Source: Ruegeria arenilitoris (GTDB lineage Bacteria; Pseudomonadota; Alphaproteobacteria; Rhodobacterales; Rhodobacteraceae). Taken from it: 64,000 nt of DNA. The stretch lies in NCBI RefSeq assembly GCF_013035425.1, contig NZ_WQHX01000001.1, positions 992,001 through 1,056,000 of the forward strand, written 5' to 3'. Of the stretch, positions 62,639 to 64,000 are shown piece by piece; positions within the stretch are counted from its first letter, which is position 1; each line of letters opens with the position of its first letter. A program made the translations under genes and the position numbers. The notes beneath the pieces were generated by a model, which saw only the letters and a program-made list of their open reading frames with translations, did no database searches and had not been told where the DNA came from.

Positions 62639-63156
62639 GGTAATTGACCTTTTAGTACAACCGGCAAGCCTGCGGTGACCTGCACCACTAGATCAGCTTG
62701 TGCCGCCAGTGCGATATTCAAACGTCCCTGCATTTCGCGAAACTGCCGGGCAAGCGAGTTTTCCGGAACGATGCCGTGCCCAACCTCATTGGACACTATT
62801 ACAAGTTCTGCTGGGCAATTGCGTAAAGCATCCAAAAGCGCTGTCTGTTCCATTTCAAGATCGCTTCCAGCAAGCAGGTGGTTTGTCAGCCACATCGTCG
62901 CGCAATCGACTAGTCCAATCTGGTTACTGTCCATGTCGCGAATTTTTGAGATCAGGTCGAAGGGCACTTCAATCGTGGACCATCCTTCCCCGCGTTGCGC
63001 AATATGTTGCTTAATTTTTAGGCGCATCTCTTCATCAAACACTTGTGATGTAGCAAGGTAAACGCGTTTTTTTCCTGACATGACAACAAGTTGTTCGGCA
63101 AATGAGGATTTTCCCGATGCAGCGCCACCCAGGACAAAGGTTAAATCAGGACGCAC
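62635..63156 (-). CDS. cobU: Bifunctional adenosylcobinamide kinase / guanylyltransferase
   Basis: CobU (CobP) phosphorylates adenosylcobinamide and then makes adenosyl-GDP-cobinamide. The 173 residues show the P-loop GGAASGKSSFAEQL near 9-21, the RVYLATSQ segment, HIAQRGEGW with the GMP-binding His, and VSNEVGHGIVPENSLARQFRE near 125-145. The frame opens farther upstream, but the GTG at 63156, 8 bases after AAAGG, gives the usual CobU length. No cobalamin riboswitch is visible in the 100 bp between it and the divergent rpoH. It is coupled to cobC. Confidence 0.92.
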   Translation of the reverse strand: MRPDLTFVLGGAASGKSSFAEQLVVMSGKKRVYLATSQVFDEEMRLKIKQHIAQRGEGWSTIEVPFDLISKIRDMDSNQIGLVDCATMWLTNHLLAGSDLEMEQTALLDALRNCPAELVIVSNEVGHGIVPENSLARQFREMQGRLNIALAAQADLVVQVTAGLPVVLKGQLP

Positions 63157-63256
63157 TATAATTACCTTTCTGGTGATCCACCTGGTGCTGCCCTGCGTAT
63201 CGACCACAGGTCGGCAAGGCAAGCCCGGCCAGCGCCGACAAAAATGGGAGAGTTGC

Positions 63257-64000
63257 ATGGCACTGGACAACGCAAAAGATTTTTCGATGTCCCGACAGGC
63301 GATGAAGGCCGAGTTGCTGGACGCAGAGACGGAACTGAAGTTGGCTTACGCTTGGCGGGACAATCGGGACGAACAAGCCCTTCATCGATTGATCACTGCT
63401 TATATGCGATTGGCAATTTCAATGGCGGCAAAGTTCAAACGTTACGGCGCACCAATGAATGACCTGATCCAAGAGGCTGGTTTGGGCCTGATGAAGGCCG
63501 CCGACAAGTTTGACCCTGATCGCGGAGTTCGATTTTCCACTTATGCAGTTTGGTGGATCAAGGCCAGCATTCAGGACTACGTTATGCGAAACTGGTCAAT
63601 GGTGCGCACTGGGTCTACTTCAGCGCAAAAATCGCTGTTTTTCAATATGCGCCGGGTTCAGGCACGTTTGGAGCGCGAAGCCGCAACCGAGGGCCAGAAG
63701 TTGGATCGGCATCAGCTTCATCAATTGATAGCTGCCGAAATTGGAGTGCCCTTGCGGGACGTTGAAATGATGGAAGGGCGTCTTTCCGGATCGGATTTTT
63801 CCCTGAACGCTGTTCAGTCGGTGGATGACGAAGGGAGAGAATGGATTGATGCGCTGGAAGACGACAGCGAACAGGCGGCCGACACGGTCGAGCACAGTCA
63901 CGACACCGAGCAATTGCGCACGTGGTTGGTTGCCGCGATGCAAGCTTTGAACGAACGGGAACGTTTCATCGTGCGTGAACGGAAACTGCGCGAACCAGCC
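63257..64000 (+). CDS. rpoH: RNA polymerase sigma factor RpoHII (partial, runs off the edge)
   Basis: 248 codons are present and the frame is still open at 64000. The chain has sigma-70 region 2 with AYMRLAISMAAKFKRYGAPMND and DLIQEAGLGLMKAADKFDPDRGVRFSTYAVWWIKASIQDYV, the -10 recognition part, followed by NWSMVRTGSTSAQKSLFFN, the RpoH-type section. It starts MALDNAKDFSMSRQAMKAELLD, as in the RpoHII subgroup of Rhodobacterales, which serves singlet-oxygen and heat stress. The sequence ends in region 4. GGGAGA precedes the ATG at 63257, and cobU runs the other way. Confidence 0.95.
   Translation, partial: MALDNAKDFSMSRQAMKAELLDAETELKLAYAWRDNRDEQALHRLITAYMRLAISMAAKFKRYGAPMNDLIQEAGLGLMKAADKFDPDRGVRFSTYAVWWIKASIQDYVMRNWSMVRTGSTSAQKSLFFNMRRVQARLEREAATEGQKLDRHQLHQLIAAEIGVPLRDVEMMEGRLSGSDFSLNAVQSVDDEGREWIDALEDDSEQAADTVEHSHDTEQLRTWLVAAMQALNERERFIVRERKLREPA

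Overview
The window is a gene-dense stretch of an alphaproteobacterial chromosome, most likely a marine Rhodobacteraceae (Roseobacter-group) species. Pointers are the gene order lysA - TIGR02302 gene - zinc-ribbon gene - ftsEX, the mdh-sucCD-sucA-odhB-lpd block, the ethylmalonyl-CoA pathway genes mcl2, mch, ecm and ccr, a luxR-luxI pair directly behind ccr, an HvrA-type H-NS protein, and an RpoHII-type sigma factor at the right edge. I see no rRNA, tRNA, CRISPR array, insertion sequence or prophage. Most of the sequence is core genome. The less ordinary material lies in the intergenic regions and in a few unusual proteins.

Layout. 1-9.4 kb: a small lipoprotein, lysA, a TIGR02302 membrane protein, an MJ0042 zinc-ribbon protein, the overlapping ftsE-ftsX-plsC-PPOX string, then a quinone-reductase/TetR divergent pair with three copies of one palindrome between them. 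9.5-19.7 kb (minus strand): the second half of the TCA cycle (mdh, sucC, sucD, sucA, odhB, lpdA), with a DUF805 membrane protein and an 89-residue protein set among the enzyme genes. 19.9-28.3 kb (plus strand): a TauE/SafE permease, mcl2, NnrU, DUF1737, mch, a secreted von Willebrand-type protein and sdhCDAB. 28.3-35.4 kb: a DUF1989 protein, deoD, hvrA, ecm, an acyltransferase and ccr. 35.4-39.4 kb: a CtrA-type box, a small protein overlapping luxR, luxI with a hairpin over its ribosome binding site, a RecD-like helicase and a short-chain dehydrogenase. 39.4-46.1 kb (minus): TIGR02186 plus a TSUP permease, and a BMP-type nucleoside ABC transporter. 46.2-64 kb: housekeeping genes (rimI, tsaB, nfuA, an isomerase, usp, ilvE, trpS, murJ, glnD, lpoA-like, rsmI, yraN, gshB, yifB), a catalytically degenerate rhomboid, a glutathione transferase with an added cysteine finger, cobU-cobC and rpoHII.

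How the parts work together. The sdh, suc and mdh genes cover succinyl-CoA to oxaloacetate. The ethylmalonyl-CoA genes turn crotonyl-CoA into C4/C5 acids and deliver glyoxylate, malate and succinyl-CoA into the same cycle. ecm needs adenosylcobalamin, and two genes of cobalamin lower-ligand assembly lie near the right end. The most notable regulatory observation is a 10-bp palindrome, TGTGATCACA, present as a pair of sites 21 bp apart about 110 bp upstream of both sucC and sdhC. This suggests one unidentified regulator for the two TCA operons. The quorum-sensing locus behind ccr has its own layered control signals: a CtrA box, an overlapping small gene, and a hairpin over the luxI ribosome binding site.
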